DNA from: Streptomyces kanamyceticus
GTDB lineage: Bacteria; Actinomycetota; Actinomycetes; Streptomycetales; Streptomycetaceae
Assembly: GCF_008704495.1 (NCBI RefSeq)
Contig: NZ_CP023699.1
Span: 9,796,001 to 9,860,000 of the forward strand
Direction: 5' to 3'
DNA length: 64,000 nucleotides
Shown one piece after another: positions 36,086 to 44,956 of the stretch. Position 1 is the first letter of the stretch; each line of letters starts with the position of its first letter. The translations under genes were made by a program, and so were the position numbers. The notes beneath the pieces were generated by a model. It was given only the letters and a program-made list of their open reading frames with translations, was not told where the DNA came from and ran no database searches.

Positions 36086-36445
36086 CTACAGCCGAGTGGC
36101 CAGCCAGGCGGTCACCGCCGCGGTGACGATGAGCCCGGCGTTGAGCGCGATCCGACGGTCTTCGATCCGCAGGTGGACGGCGATGGCGCCGATCTGCAGG
36201 AGTACGAAGCCGATGGCCGCGGCGGACGCCAGCGAGGGAGCGATGCCGGTCAGCGGCGGCAGGATCAGGCCGATCGCGCCCAGTACCTCGACGGTCCCCA
36301 GCGCCCTGAGGGCGGGCAAGGGGATGTGGTCGACCCAGGCCATCATCGGCCGGAGCTGATCACGACTGCGGATCACCTTCAGCGTGCCTGCGTAGAAGTA
36401 GAAGAGGGCGAGCAGTCCGGCGACGATCCAGTAGGCGATGTTCAT
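36086..36445 (-). CDS. DoxX-family membrane protein
   Basis: A 119-residue protein with four membrane helices: MNIAYWIVAGLLALFYFYAGTLKV (with the family GTLK-like Gly/Lys), LRALGTVEVLGAIGLILPPL, ASAAAIGFVLLQIGAIAVHL and ALNAGLIVTAAVTAWLATRL. DoxX-like proteins take part in quinone or thiol redox balance in a few studied cases. ATG 36445 has GGAG ahead. A long upstream frame to 36748 is antisense to the VOC gene and rejected. It lies downstream of the MarR-controlled VOC gene, but a strong hairpin separates them. Confidence 0.82.
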   Translation of the reverse strand: MNIAYWIVAGLLALFYFYAGTLKVIRSRDQLRPMMAWVDHIPLPALRALGTVEVLGAIGLILPPLTGIAPSLASAAAIGFVLLQIGAIAVHLRIEDRRIALNAGLIVTAAVTAWLATRL

Positions 36446-36490
36446 GCTCTCCAGTGGACTGCCGGGGCTCTGTACGTGTCCAAGACCTGT

Positions 36491-36529
36491 TCCGCGGTGC
36501 CGATACCCAAGGGGTATCGGCACCGCGGA
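36491..36529. terminator. 18-bp perfect-stem hairpin
   Basis: TCCGCGGTGCCGATACCC pairs perfectly with GGGTATCGGCACCGCGGA around the loop AAG. It lies 56 bp beyond the VOC stop and 46 bp before the DoxX start (both leftward genes), so it should terminate the VOC transcript. An extra G-U pair extends the stem. Confidence 0.8.
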
Positions 36530-36548
36530 GAAATGCTCGCCCTCGGAA

Positions 36549-36578
36549 GACCTGGACCTGGACCTAGACCTCGACCTC
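36549..36578. repeat. hexanucleotide tandem repeat (GACCTN) x5
   Basis: Five 6-bp units (GACCTG twice, GACCTA, GACCTC twice) lie between the VOC stop and the hairpin. They are non-coding on the sense strand of VOC. A simple repeat like this may vary in copy number. Confidence 0.85.
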
Positions 36579-36584
36579 GGCCGA

Positions 36585-36953
36585 TCAGACGCGGTCGTGG
36601 AGGGTGACGTGGTAGCCGTCGGGGTCGGCGAAGGTGAAGGTCCGGCCGAAGGGCCCGTCGATCGGTGCGGAGACGATGGTGTGACCGTCGGCGACGAGAG
36701 CATCGTGAATGGCCTGGACGCCGGTGGCGTGGAGCCAGATCGCGGCACCTATGCCGGGCTGGGGGACGGATGTGAGATCGGTACCGGGAACGATGTCGCG
36801 GAGTGCGAACGCGATTGGCTTCGTCTCGAAGACGACGGCGTGCGGAGGCCCGGCCTGCGAGCGGACGAGGCCGAGGTACTGCTCGTAGAACGCCTGTGAA
36901 GCGTTGAGGTCGCGCGCCTGGAGCGAGATGAAGTCGGGTCCGGTGACGGGCAT
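36585..36953 (-). CDS. VOC-family (glyoxalase/dioxygenase-like) protein
   Basis: A 122-residue vicinal-oxygen-chelate domain: PDFISLQARDLNASQAFYEQYLGLVRSQAGPPHAVVFETKPIAFALRD, then GAAIWLHATGVQAIHDALVADG and FGRTFTFADPDGYHVTLHD. Members bind a divalent metal and act on glutathione adducts, antibiotics or aromatics. The usual His/Glu metal ligands are only partly present (His in YHVTLHD). ATG 36953 is chosen over an upstream in-frame start. It diverges from a MarR gene across two perfect palindromes, so it is the regulated target. Confidence 0.8.
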   Translation of the reverse strand: MPVTGPDFISLQARDLNASQAFYEQYLGLVRSQAGPPHAVVFETKPIAFALRDIVPGTDLTSVPQPGIGAAIWLHATGVQAIHDALVADGHTIVSAPIDGPFGRTFTFADPDGYHVTLHDRV

Positions 36954-36972
36954 GGCGATGCTCCTTCTCTTC

Positions 36973-37018
36973 GTGTCAGATTCCTGACACGGGTCAAGGT
37001 ATGTCAGACTTCTGACAT
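36973..37018. promoter_or_regulatory. two perfect MarR operators
   Basis: GTGTCAGATTCCTGACAC (36973-36990) and ATGTCAGACTTCTGACAT (37001-37018) share the half-site TGTCAG with a 4-bp centre. Their centres are 28 bp apart. The second overlaps the MarR start codon at 37017. MarR dimers bind palindromes of this size, so autorepression and repression of the VOC gene are expected. Confidence 0.8.
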
Positions 37019-37469
37019 GAATCAAGACGGTGTCGACCTGGAGACGTCACTGGGCTACCTGCTGAAGGAGGCGTCGAGCGTCCTGCGCTCGGCCATGGAG
37101 GATGTGCTGCGGCCACTCGGGATGACCGTGACGCACTACTCCTGCCTCGAGCTGCTGGCCCAACGACCGGGCTTGTCGAACTCCGAGCTCGCGCGGGGCG
37201 CGTTCGTGACGCGGCAGTCGATGAACGTGCTGCTCCAAGCCCTGGAACGAGACGGCTACGTGACCAGGCCCGCGGAGGCGCCGGTCGGGAAGGCTCTTCC
37301 CGCGCGACTCACACCTCGCGGCCGACGGAGCCTGGAGAAGGCGACCGCGGCGGTCCGGTCCGTCGAGGTCAGAATGCTGTCCGGCATGACCGAGGCTGAA
37401 CAGTCAGGCGCGTTCCGGATCCTGCAGAGCATGATTCATTCGCTGCGTGATGGTGACGACGGTGCATAG
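37017..37469 (+). CDS. MarR-family transcriptional regulator
   Basis: A 150-residue winged-helix protein: SLGYLLKEASSVLRSAMEDVLRPLGMTVTHYSCLELLAQRPGLSNSELARGAFVTRQSMNVLLQALERDGYVTRPAEAPVGKALPARLTPRGR, with the recognition helix at RQSMNVLLQAL. Such regulators release DNA on binding small phenols or oxidants. No Shine-Dalgarno precedes ATG 37017, which lies inside the second operator, so the mRNA may be leaderless. It diverges from the VOC gene and probably represses both. Confidence 0.87.
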   Translation: MNQDGVDLETSLGYLLKEASSVLRSAMEDVLRPLGMTVTHYSCLELLAQRPGLSNSELARGAFVTRQSMNVLLQALERDGYVTRPAEAPVGKALPARLTPRGRRSLEKATAAVRSVEVRMLSGMTEAEQSGAFRILQSMIHSLRDGDDGA

Positions 37470-37519
37470 CTGATTCCCCGGCGACCGCAGCGTGACGTGC
37501 GGTGCCAAACAGAGGCACC

Positions 37520-38218
37520 GTGAGAGAGGCAGCAAAGGACCAAGGCTCCCGCAGCGAGCTCATCAGTCGGCTGGCCGAGGTGATTGGATCCGCCACGACC
37601 GCGCACCCGCTGCGGGTCGCCGTCGACGGGCCGCCCGCCTCGGGCAAGACCACGCTGGCCGACGAGCTCGCCGTCGTCCTGCGCGCGCAGGGCCGCGACG
37701 TCATCCGCGCGACCATCGACGACTTCCTCTTCCCCCGTGCACAGCGCTACCGACGCGGCCAGTACTCGGCCGAAGGCTGCTACTTCGACGCCCACGACCG
37801 CGCCGCGCTGTGCCGGGTCCTGCTCGACCCGCTGGGGCCGGGCGGAGACCGAAGGTTCCAACACGCGGTCTACGACAGTGGCACCGACACCCCGTCGTCC
37901 CCGCCCGCCACAACCGCCTCCGCCGACGCCGTACTGCTCTTCGACGGCGTCTTCCTCCTGCGCCCAGAACTCATCAACCACTGGGACCTGCGCATCTTCG
38001 TGTCCATCCCGTTTGAGCAGACGGTGGACCGCGCTCTGAAGCGAGGCGCAGCGCTGGCCGGATCCACCGCCGACACCATCGACATCGAACGGTCCTGGCG
38101 CCACCGCTACATCCCCTCCCAGCAGCTCTACTTCGCCACAGCCCGCCCCACCGACCACGCAGACATCATCGTGTACAACGATCAACTCCAACGGCCGACC
38201 TGGGAAGTCCGAAGGTAG
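37520..38218 (+). CDS. uridine-kinase-like P-loop protein
   Basis: About 232 residues. Walker A is RVAVDGPPASGKTTLADEL; TIDDFLFPRAQRYRRGQYSAEGCYFDAHDRAAL is the substrate and base region of the uridine/phosphoribulokinase family, LLFDGVFLLRPELINHWDLRIFVSIP the Walker B region, and RYIPSQQLYFATARPTDHADIIVYND the C-terminal lid. It phosphorylates a nucleoside or similar sugar with ATP or GTP. GTG 37520 has AGAGG five bases upstream; GTG 37502 is an alternative start. It stands alone between the MarR and glucanase genes. Confidence 0.78.
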   Translation: MREAAKDQGSRSELISRLAEVIGSATTAHPLRVAVDGPPASGKTTLADELAVVLRAQGRDVIRATIDDFLFPRAQRYRRGQYSAEGCYFDAHDRAALCRVLLDPLGPGGDRRFQHAVYDSGTDTPSSPPATTASADAVLLFDGVFLLRPELINHWDLRIFVSIPFEQTVDRALKRGAALAGSTADTIDIERSWRHRYIPSQQLYFATARPTDHADIIVYNDQLQRPTWEVRR

Positions 38219-38290
38219 ACGGAGGTGAGGCGCGGGTGACCACGGCAGGAGCAGCCCGCAGCACGGCTCCTGCCGCTGCAACTGGCCCCG

Positions 38291-41200
38291 CTACAGCCCC
38301 TGTCGCGTCCCCGGCACCCCCTTGACGGCCCGTGCCGCCCCGCCGTTGATCACGAACTGTGAGCCGGGCTCGACGCGGATGTCACCGTCGCGGGAACCGG
38401 TGATCCGCACGTTGGTGAGCGTCGCGCTGCCGCGTGCGCCGCCCATGGCGAGGATGCCGGAGCCGTTGTTGGACTTGGAGATCGCCACGTTGGAGATCTT
38501 CACGTCCGGCATGGCGCCGCCGCCCGTCTTGAACTGGATGCCGTCGTACGTCGAGTCGTGGATGTCGGTGTCGCGGATCGTGACGCCGGGGATGTCGGGG
38601 CCCTGGGCGAACAGCGTGATGGCGCCGAACTCCTGGTCCTCGTTCCAGAACGCGCCGCCGGTGCGGTAGAGGCCGTTGTTCGCGATCAGGGTCTGCCCGC
38701 TGAAGGGGATCGGGTCGTGGTCCGTCGCGAGCATGATGCCCGGGTAGTTCATGGTGTCGTACACGAGGTTGTTCTCGATCTTGTTGCCGTAACCGCCGTA
38801 CACCGCGATGCCGTTGGCCCGCCAGGGCAGCTGCACGGTGTTGTTGCGGAACGCGTTGTCGTGGCCGACGTCGACCGAGGTGTCCTTGACGTACTTGCTG
38901 GCCCACACGGCGAGCGCGTCGTCGCCGGTGTTGCGGAACGAGGAGTTGAAGACCGTCGAGTTGCGGGTGCCGTTGGTGAAGTTGATGCCGTCCGCGTAGG
39001 TGTTCCGGATGCGCATGCCGCTGAAGTCGAGGCCGTCTCCCGGACCCCACAGCTCGGGGATGTTGCTGTAGTCCCTGCCGACCCAGGTGCCGACGTTGGC
39101 GTGCTCGATCCAGACGTCGTTGATCTTCGTGTTCTTGCCGAAGCGGCCGTTGAGGCCGACGCCGCCCTCCGCGTTGCCGTCGCCGCCGCGGATGGTGCCC
39201 GAGCCGAAGATGGCCACGTCGGAGATCTTCGTGTTGTCGTCGATGTCGAAGCCGAAGTTGCCCTCGTGCGGATGGTTGATGCCGCCCGCGTCCTGCGGCG
39301 CGGTCAGCGTGTACAGCTGGGAGTGCCACATGCCGGCGCCGCGGATGGTGACGTCGCGGATGCCGACCTGGTTGTACTGGCCTCGGTCCAGCGGGTCGTC
39401 GGTGAGGATCTTCTGCTCCTGGCGCCACTGCCCCGCGGGGATCCAGACGCAGGCGATGTCGCCCTTCTGGTCGGCGGTCACGGCCCGCTGGATCGCCGCC
39501 GTGTCGTCGATGCCGTCATTGGGGATCGCGCCGTACTCGGTGATCGAGGTGCACGCGGCGGGCTTGCTCGCGGGCGGGGCCACCTGCTCCAGATCGATCA
39601 GGTCGACGACGTAGTACGCGGCGTCGTCACCGGCATCGCGCTGCAGCCGGAACTTCGTGCCCTCGGGGTAGGTCTGGGAGAGCAGGGCATGCGACTCGTC
39701 GAACAGCCGCCGCGCGTCACCGCCCGGCCTGTTGGTGAGACCCTCGGGCTGATCCGTGTTGCCGTACAGCCAGCTGTGCTTGGACGACAGCGTCAGCTTC
39801 CGCACGAACTTCCCGTCGGCGTACAGGCTCAGTGTCTTCTCCTGACCGCCGCCACCCGGCGCGTCGGGCAGGGAGTTGCGTACGACGATGGAGTTGGTCG
39901 CGCTCGTCGAGGTGAACTCCACGTACTGACCTGTCGAGTTGAGGCGGACCGACTTGCGGCCCGAGGACTCGGTGGCGAAGTTGGTGTGGCCGAAGGTGCG
40001 CTCGGCGTCCGCCTCAAGGAGCGTGCCGTCGTACGTGCCGTCCTCCGCCTCGTACTCCACATACGGCAGTGCCGCGCCGCGGCCGACCACGAGGGAGCGC
40101 GCGAGGACGTTGTTGTCCTCGTTGGTCTCGGTCACGACACCGGTGGCGTCGGCGGTCGCGGTGAGTGTGGCGCCGCCGCTGGTCGCGGTCCAGCTGCCGG
40201 AGAGGGAGACCATGGCGCTCTCGCCCGCCGCGATGGCGGGCGCGGTGCCGTTCAGGGTCTTGTCGCCCACGGTGAGGCGGGTCACCGAACCCGCGCTCAC
40301 CGCGCTGGTCCCGCGATTGTGCACCCGCACCGCGAACGTGACGTTCGCGCCGACCGCGGGGCTCGCCGGGTTCGACGTGATGCCGGTGACCTCCAGGTCG
40401 GGGCCCGGGCTCTGGCCGACCGTGAGCTTGGTGTCTGCGGTGCGGCTGTTGTTCTCGTTGTCCTGCTCGGCGATCGTGTCCCGCGGATCCACCACCGCGG
40501 ACACGGTGTAACTGCCCTGCGCCCGCTTGCCGATGTCGACAGGGACGGTGGCCGACTCACCGGAGCCGAGCGCGCCCACCGCCGCGCTGCCCGCGACCGT
40601 GCCGCCCAGGCTGACGTCGACCGTGGTCGCGCCCGAGCCCGCGGAACCGGTGTTGCGCACGGTGGCGTTGACCTTGATCCGGTCGCTCTCGCTCGGAGCC
40701 GCGGGCTCCCAGCTCAGCTGCGGCACTGTCAGGTCGGGGTTGGGGGCCGGTACGCCGTTGACCTGGAACTCGGCGACCTGGCCGCCGTATCCGGAGCTGT
40801 TGGAGTAGATCTTCAGACGGACGTCGGCATAGCGTCCGGAGACCGGGATCGCCACGGTGTTCTGCCGCGCGCCGGGCTCGAAGGCGTAGTCCGCCCTGGC
40901 CTTCACCGAGGTGAAGTCGGCGGCCGACTGCTTGCGCCCGAGCACCTCGATGCTCTGCGTACGACTCGACCAGGCCGCGTCCGGGTTCAGCTTGAGCACG
41001 ACCGAGTCGAGGTCGGCGTCGGCGCCGAGCTTCACCGTGAGCGTCGAAGGGTGCCCGCTGGACTCCCAATACGTGTTCGTGCTGCCGTCGTTGGCGTTCG
41101 GCGCGAAGTAGTTCTGCGTCGAGGAGGAGGCCTCGATCGGCTTGTTGAGCGCGAGATTCGTAGTGGCGTCGGCTGCCGGTGAGGCCGGTCGGGCCGGGGC

Positions 41201-41332
41201 GGCGTGGGCGGTGACGGGGAGCAGACCGACGGCTGCCAGCATCGCTCCGAGACAGGCGGCGACGAGCCTTCGGCTCCGTTGTCTCCCTCTCGTATGTCTC
41301 GTATGGCTCGCTCTCGTGTGTCTCCCTCTCAT
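38291..41332 (-). CDS. secreted GH87-type alpha-1,3-glucanase (mycodextranase-like)
   Basis: A 1013-residue exported protein. A long Arg-rich signal region leads to LVAACLGAMLAAVGLLPVTAHA. Residues ~55-190 form a discoidin/F5-8C-like binding domain; two CARDB domains follow (~195-305 and ~310-418) and a CBM6/35-like beta-sandwich (~422-590, YEAEDGTYDGT). The C-terminal ~400 residues form a right-handed beta-helix: YGAIPNDGIDDTAAIQRAV, GAGMWHSQLYTLTAP, DGLDFSGMRIRNTYADGINFTNGTRNS and SFRNTGDDALAVWAS. The Asp-rich RNTGDDALA and ADGINF motifs match GH87. It cuts alpha-1,3- or mixed 1,3/1,4-glucan outside the cell; the neighbours import and split the product. Confidence 0.78.
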   Translation of the reverse strand: MRGRHTRASHTRHTRGRQRSRRLVAACLGAMLAAVGLLPVTAHAAPARPASPAADATTNLALNKPIEASSSTQNYFAPNANDGSTNTYWESSGHPSTLTVKLGADADLDSVVLKLNPDAAWSSRTQSIEVLGRKQSAADFTSVKARADYAFEPGARQNTVAIPVSGRYADVRLKIYSNSSGYGGQVAEFQVNGVPAPNPDLTVPQLSWEPAAPSESDRIKVNATVRNTGSAGSGATTVDVSLGGTVAGSAAVGALGSGESATVPVDIGKRAQGSYTVSAVVDPRDTIAEQDNENNSRTADTKLTVGQSPGPDLEVTGITSNPASPAVGANVTFAVRVHNRGTSAVSAGSVTRLTVGDKTLNGTAPAIAAGESAMVSLSGSWTATSGGATLTATADATGVVTETNEDNNVLARSLVVGRGAALPYVEYEAEDGTYDGTLLEADAERTFGHTNFATESSGRKSVRLNSTGQYVEFTSTSATNSIVVRNSLPDAPGGGGQEKTLSLYADGKFVRKLTLSSKHSWLYGNTDQPEGLTNRPGGDARRLFDESHALLSQTYPEGTKFRLQRDAGDDAAYYVVDLIDLEQVAPPASKPAACTSITEYGAIPNDGIDDTAAIQRAVTADQKGDIACVWIPAGQWRQEQKILTDDPLDRGQYNQVGIRDVTIRGAGMWHSQLYTLTAPQDAGGINHPHEGNFGFDIDDNTKISDVAIFGSGTIRGGDGNAEGGVGLNGRFGKNTKINDVWIEHANVGTWVGRDYSNIPELWGPGDGLDFSGMRIRNTYADGINFTNGTRNSTVFNSSFRNTGDDALAVWASKYVKDTSVDVGHDNAFRNNTVQLPWRANGIAVYGGYGNKIENNLVYDTMNYPGIMLATDHDPIPFSGQTLIANNGLYRTGGAFWNEDQEFGAITLFAQGPDIPGVTIRDTDIHDSTYDGIQFKTGGGAMPDVKISNVAISKSNNGSGILAMGGARGSATLTNVRITGSRDGDIRVEPGSQFVINGGAARAVKGVPGTRQGL

Positions 41333-41661
41333 GGTGTTCCTCTCCAGGGGCGGGCATGGGGGGCCTGCGCTTTCGGGTCGTCACTGAAGCACCGCGGTCA
41401 TGTGAGCGCAAGGTGTCGGTGATGCATTGCAATTAAGCGACAGTGAGGCGAAATCGGCGATGTCCGCGTCGAGTTGGGTGTGAAGTGGTGGCGTGAACGG
41501 CCTAACTCTGCCTCGTTCAGCGCTGCATGGGTGGACCTGAACTACGAGAGGCAGTCGCAATCTTGCGTATGTGGATTCAAATCTTGCATGCATCTGTGGA
41601 CCGCCCTATCGTGACGGCACCCATCAGGGCAGCGCTCGGGCGCCACTCCAGAGGAGCCGTA
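41333..41661. other. divergent promoter region with CTTGC-type half-sites
   Basis: 329 bp between the secreted glucanase and the sugar SBP. It holds CGCAATCTTGCG (41555-41566, CGCAA/TTGCG around TC), ATTGCAAT (41426-41433), CGCAAG (41407-41412) and AATCTTGCATGC near 41579. Related CTTGCG elements occur upstream of the LacI gene at 46656-46675. Together they suggest a shared LacI-type operator controlling the alpha-glucan genes; there is no coding evidence. Confidence 0.6.
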
Positions 41662-42996
41662 ATGAAGCCTCGTCACCTCGCGATCCTTCTGACGACAGGT
41701 CTCGCCTTCACCGCCACGGCCTGTGGCGGCGACTCGTCAGGCTCCGGCGGGGGAGGGGGTGTCTCGATCACCGTGGCCTGCCAGCCCGCGAAGACCGCGC
41801 CGAAGCTGCGCGAGGCGTGGGACGACGACGTCGCCGCGTTCGAGAAGGCCCACCCGGGCGTCTCGGTCAAGAGCACCGACCAGCAGCCGTGCTTCGACCC
41901 GAAGACGTTCGCCGCGAAGCTGGCGGGCGGTCAGATGGAGACGGTGTTCGTGGTGCCGGTCACCAACTACGCCGACGTCATCGCCAAGAGGCAGGCCAAG
42001 GACATCACCGCGTCGACCGGCGTGGTGAAGAACTTCGGCGACATCAAGCAGGACGTCAGGGGCATGGTCACCAAGGACGGCAAGGTCTACGGCGTCCCCA
42101 ACGTCAGCTACGGCGTCGGCCTGGTCTACAACCGGGCGCTGTTCGCCAAGGCCGGACTCGACCCCGACGCGCCGCCCAGGACCTGGGACGAGGTCCGTGC
42201 CGCCGCGAAGAAGATCGCCGCGCTGGGTGACGGATACGTCGGGTACGGCGAGTACGGCGGCGGCAACACCGGCGGCTGGCACTTCGCGCAGGCCCTGTTC
42301 AGCCGCGGCGGAGAGATGGTCACCGACGGCAAGGCCGCCTTCAACAGTGCCGAGGGCAAGGCCGTGCTGCGGAACCTGCACGACATGCGCTGGAAGGACG
42401 ACAGCGTCGGCAGCAAGGTGCTGATCGGCTGGGAGTCGCTGATGCAGCAGATGGCGACGGGCAGGACCGGCATGATGCTCGGGGCGCCGGACGTCATCAC
42501 CGATGTGACCCAGAAGTTCCAGGGCAAGGCCGCGGACTACGGCATCACGGGTGTGCCCGGCGGCAAGGCGTCGCTGGCCGGCGGCGAGGCGTACATGATC
42601 AATCCCAAGGCGAGTCCGGCCCAGACCAAGGCCGCCCTGCAGTGGATCGACTTCCAGTTCAACACGCCCGGCAAGGGGCGCTTCGACTTCGCCCGCAGCA
42701 AGGCCAACGGCGAGGCCGTGGGCGTCCCCAACAACGACTACATGGGCGACTCGCCGACCGGCAAGGCCATCGCCGAGGGGCGCGAGGCCAACGCCGTCCT
42801 GCCGGTCAAGAACTACGAGCCCTACGTCGACGCCGCCCCGGGGATCACTCCCAAGCTGGAGCCGGAGAAGGCCCAGGAGCTGTACGCGGTGCTCGACGTG
42901 GCCATGTCCGCGGTACTCACGCGGGAGAACGCCGACGTCGACAAGCTGCTGGGGGACGCCGAGTCCAAGGCGAACTCGATCCTGGCCAGGCGCTGA
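41662..42996 (+). CDS. sugar ABC substrate-binding lipoprotein
   Basis: A 444-residue SBP of family 1. Signal MKPRHLAILLTTGLAFTATAC ends in a lipobox with Cys21; a Gly/Ser linker follows. Mature residues include ITVACQPAKTAPKLREAWDDDVAAFEKAHPGVSVK, YGVPNVSYGVGLVYNRALFAKAGLDP and MMLGAPDVITDVTQKF, the usual two-lobed sugar-binding fold. GAGGAG (41651-41656) sits five bases before ATG 41662. It starts the importer operon and should bind an alpha-gluco-oligosaccharide released by the neighbouring glucanase. Confidence 0.92.
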   Translation: MKPRHLAILLTTGLAFTATACGGDSSGSGGGGGVSITVACQPAKTAPKLREAWDDDVAAFEKAHPGVSVKSTDQQPCFDPKTFAAKLAGGQMETVFVVPVTNYADVIAKRQAKDITASTGVVKNFGDIKQDVRGMVTKDGKVYGVPNVSYGVGLVYNRALFAKAGLDPDAPPRTWDEVRAAAKKIAALGDGYVGYGEYGGGNTGGWHFAQALFSRGGEMVTDGKAAFNSAEGKAVLRNLHDMRWKDDSVGSKVLIGWESLMQQMATGRTGMMLGAPDVITDVTQKFQGKAADYGITGVPGGKASLAGGEAYMINPKASPAQTKAALQWIDFQFNTPGKGRFDFARSKANGEAVGVPNNDYMGDSPTGKAIAEGREANAVLPVKNYEPYVDAAPGITPKLEPEKAQELYAVLDVAMSAVLTRENADVDKLLGDAESKANSILARR

Positions 42997-43000
42997 TCCG

Positions 43001-43948
43001 ATGGCGACACTCACCAGGGAGCCGAGGCGGCAGGCCGCGCCGCGGCGTCGGACACCGTCGAAGCGCCGGCCACCGTCGAGGCGGCGCAGGGCAACGCGAC
43101 GGAACCTGACCGCTTATGGATTCCTCTGCGGCGCGCTCTTCTGCTTCGCGCTGTTCGCGTGGTGGCCGATGGTCAGGGAAGTCGTCCTCAGCTTCCAGCA
43201 GACCAACCTCGTCGACGAGCCGTCCTGGGTGGGCCTCGACAACTTCCGTACGGTGGTGAACGATCCCGCGTTCGGTCAGGCTTGGCGGAACACGTTCGTC
43301 TTCACCCTCCTCGCGCTGCTCTGCGGCTACGTGGTGCCCTTCGCCGTCGCGATCGTGCTCAACGAACTGCGGCACGCCCGGGCGTACCTCCGGTTCGTGG
43401 TCTATCTGCCCGTGATGCTGCCGCCGATCGTCTCCGTACTGCTGTTCCGCTGGTTCTACGACCCAGGACCCGGCCTCTTCAACCAGGCGCTCGACGCCGT
43501 CGGGCTGCCGACGCTCGCCTGGCTGGACTCCACGAGCACCGCGCTGATCTCCCTGGTGATCGTCTCCACCTGGATGAACCTGGGCGCCGGGGTGCTGATC
43601 TACCTGGCGGCGCTGCAGAACATCTCCGGCGATCTCTACGAAGCGGCGGAGCTCGACGGCGCCGGGATCCTCAAGCGGATCTGGCACGTCACGATTCCGC
43701 AGACGCGGCTGATCCTGACGCTGATGTTGATGCTCCAGATCGTCGCCACCATGCAGGTGTTCATCGAGCCCTACATGCTCACGGGCGGCGGCCCGGAGAA
43801 CGCGACCGTCACCGTCGCCTACCTGATGTACCAGTACGCCTTCGTCTACGGCGGCAATTACGGGGCGGGCAGCGCGCTCGGCCTGATGCTCATGCTCGTC
43901 CTGCTGGCGGTCGCCGCGGTGCAGATGCGGCTGACCCGAGAGAGCTGA
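43001..43948 (+). CDS. sugar ABC permease, MalF type
   Basis: A 315-residue permease with an Arg-rich N-terminus (about 40 residues) and six membrane segments, starting YGFLCGALFCFALFAWWPMVREVVLSFQQTNLVDEPSWVGLDNFRTV. The EAA loop reads YEAAELDGAGILKRIWHVTIPQTRLILTLM. It begins four bases after the SBP stop. The stop codon lies inside a 14-bp tandem repeat (43931-43985). Confidence 0.92.
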   Translation: MATLTREPRRQAAPRRRTPSKRRPPSRRRRATRRNLTAYGFLCGALFCFALFAWWPMVREVVLSFQQTNLVDEPSWVGLDNFRTVVNDPAFGQAWRNTFVFTLLALLCGYVVPFAVAIVLNELRHARAYLRFVVYLPVMLPPIVSVLLFRWFYDPGPGLFNQALDAVGLPTLAWLDSTSTALISLVIVSTWMNLGAGVLIYLAALQNISGDLYEAAELDGAGILKRIWHVTIPQTRLILTLMLMLQIVATMQVFIEPYMLTGGGPENATVTVAYLMYQYAFVYGGNYGAGSALGLMLMLVLLAVAAVQMRLTRES

Positions 43949-43985
43949 TCCGAGAGAGCTGACCCGAGAGAGCTGACCCGAGAGG
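43931..43985. repeat. 14-bp tandem repeat x4 spanning stop and next ribosome site
   Basis: CTGACCCGAGAGAG occurs at 43931, as CTGATCCGAGAGAG at 43945, again at 43959, and as CTGACCCGAGAGG at 43973. It covers the MalF stop (43946-43948) and ends in GAGAGGAGAAG, the ribosome-binding region of the MalG-type gene. Three bases of one unit differ by a single T. Confidence 0.9.
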
Positions 43986-43997
43986 AGAAGTAGGCCC

Positions 43998-44885
43998 ATG
44001 CTGAACACCGGTCACACCAGGACCATCGTCTCGCCCCTGGAGCTGCGGTCCCGCTGGGGCAGAAGGATCTACTGGGCGCTGCTCACCGCCGTCGTGGTCG
44101 TCTTCACCCTGGTGTTCGTCTTCCCGTTCTACTGGATGGTCACCGGGGCGATGAAGACGGGCGAGGAGATCGCCCGGATGCCGCCCACGCTGTTCCCCGA
44201 GTCGCCCGACTTCTCCGTGTTCGCCGACGCCTGGGAACTCTTCGACATCGGGACGCTGTTGCGGAACACCCTGTTCTACGCCGTCGGCGCCTGGCTCTTC
44301 GCGCTCGCGGTCGACGTCTGTGCCGCGTACGCGCTCTCCAAGCTCCGGCCGATGTTCGGCAACGTGATCCTCGCGGGCATGCTGGCCACACTCATGATCC
44401 CGCCGATCGTCGTGATGATCCCGGCGTACATCACCGTGACCGATGTACCGATCTTCGGCTGGCAGCTGCTCAACTCGCCCTGGGCGATCTGGTTTCCCGT
44501 CGCCGCCAACGGCTTCAACGTCTTCCTGCTCAAGCGGTTCTTCGACTCGATACCGAACGAACTCCTCGAGGCGGCCGAGATCGACGGCGTGCCGCCCTGG
44601 CGCGTCCTGTGGTCGATCATCCTGCCGATCTCCCGGCCGATCCTCGGCGTGGTGTCCATCTTCACCGTGGTGCTCGTCTTCAAGGACTTCGTCTGGCCGC
44701 TGCTCGTCCTTCCCGACAGCGAGAAGATGACGCTCAGCGTGGGCCTTTCGCAGACTGCGGGAGCGGTGACCCAGAACCAGATCATGGCCGGGCTCGTGAT
44801 CGCGAGCGTCCCGATGATCGTCGTGTTCTTCCTCTTCCAGCGCAGCATCATGGCGGGCCTCACCGCCGGAAGCCTCAAGGGCTGA
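43998..44885 (+). CDS. sugar ABC permease, MalG type
   Basis: A 295-residue permease with six membrane segments; YWALLTAVVVVFTLVFVFPFYWMVTGAMKTGEEI is the typical first helix and loop. The EAA loop reads LEAAEIDGVPPWRVLWSIILPISRPILGVV. It pairs with the MalF-type gene. No ATPase gene is here; such actinomycete importers often use a shared MsiK ATPase encoded elsewhere. ATG 43998 follows GAGGAGAAG from the repeat. Confidence 0.92.
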   Translation: MLNTGHTRTIVSPLELRSRWGRRIYWALLTAVVVVFTLVFVFPFYWMVTGAMKTGEEIARMPPTLFPESPDFSVFADAWELFDIGTLLRNTLFYAVGAWLFALAVDVCAAYALSKLRPMFGNVILAGMLATLMIPPIVVMIPAYITVTDVPIFGWQLLNSPWAIWFPVAANGFNVFLLKRFFDSIPNELLEAAEIDGVPPWRVLWSIILPISRPILGVVSIFTVVLVFKDFVWPLLVLPDSEKMTLSVGLSQTAGAVTQNQIMAGLVIASVPMIVVFFLFQRSIMAGLTAGSLKG

Positions 44886-44956
44886 CCGAACGGACCGCCA
44901 GGACCTGCCCCGCACCGGTCGGTGGCGGGGTCCCACCTGCCCGAAAGGACCCTCAC

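Noticed and set aside
38558..41182. An 874-codon open frame opposite the glucanase
   Set aside because: Valine-, glycine- and arginine-rich antisense translation with no motif.
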